DNA of 5,144 nt from JBKHDT01 sp049974825 (GTDB lineage: Bacteria; Pseudomonadota; Gammaproteobacteria; Halothiobacillales; Halothiobacillaceae): positions 1-5,144 of the forward strand of contig JBNGDJ010000142.1 of NCBI GenBank assembly GCA_049974825.1. Reading direction: 5' to 3'. Below, piece after piece: positions 5,134 through 5,144 of the stretch (the stretch's first letter is position 1; each line of letters opens with the position of its first letter). The notes beneath the pieces are model-generated. The model made no database searches and was not told the DNA's origin. It saw only the letters and a program-made list of their open reading frames with translations. The translations under genes and the position numbers were made by a program.

Positions 5134-5144
5134 ATGGCCCGGTA

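Overview
The window is GC-rich DNA whose gene order (hisI, hisE, tatA, tatB, tatC) points to a gammaproteobacterium. Separate, unfused hisI and hisE genes followed directly by tatABC is the arrangement seen in Pseudomonas and in Chromatiales-like lineages, whereas enterobacteria carry a fused hisIE. The very acidic tails on TatB and TatC could fit a halophilic or haloalkaliphilic member, but genus cannot be fixed from this sequence.

Layout: bases 1-214 are non-coding and hold an array of seven consecutive hairpins, including a 58-bp unit present twice (1-58 and 157-214, two mismatches, 156-bp period). Bases 249-997 encode the two histidine biosynthesis enzymes HisI and HisE, which overlap by ATGA. 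After an 80-bp gap come tatA (1078-1353), tatB (1413-2063) and tatC (2060-3172, again an ATGA overlap with tatB), a complete twin-arginine translocase. A 46-bp gap leads to a DUF255/YyaL-type thioredoxin-fold protein with a Sec-like signal peptide (3219-4979). The last 165 bases carry weak hairpins, a good-looking sigma-70 promoter (5039-5067), and a second member of the hairpin repeat family seen at the left edge (5091-5133). All six genes lie on the plus strand.

Functionally, HisE and HisI catalyse consecutive steps (PR-ATP to PR-AMP to ProFAR). TatA, TatB and TatC form the folded-protein export machine of the inner membrane. The DUF255 protein appears to be exported by Sec rather than by its Tat neighbours, so its link to tatABC is positional only.

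The protein-coding part is mostly ordinary housekeeping. The least explained sequence is the modular hairpin repeat family that brackets the cluster: its members share a TCTGCA/TGCAGA stem core, and several have a CATCC motif at or near the loop. The long hydrophilic extension of TatC and the promoter that fires into the right-hand repeat also deserve a look.
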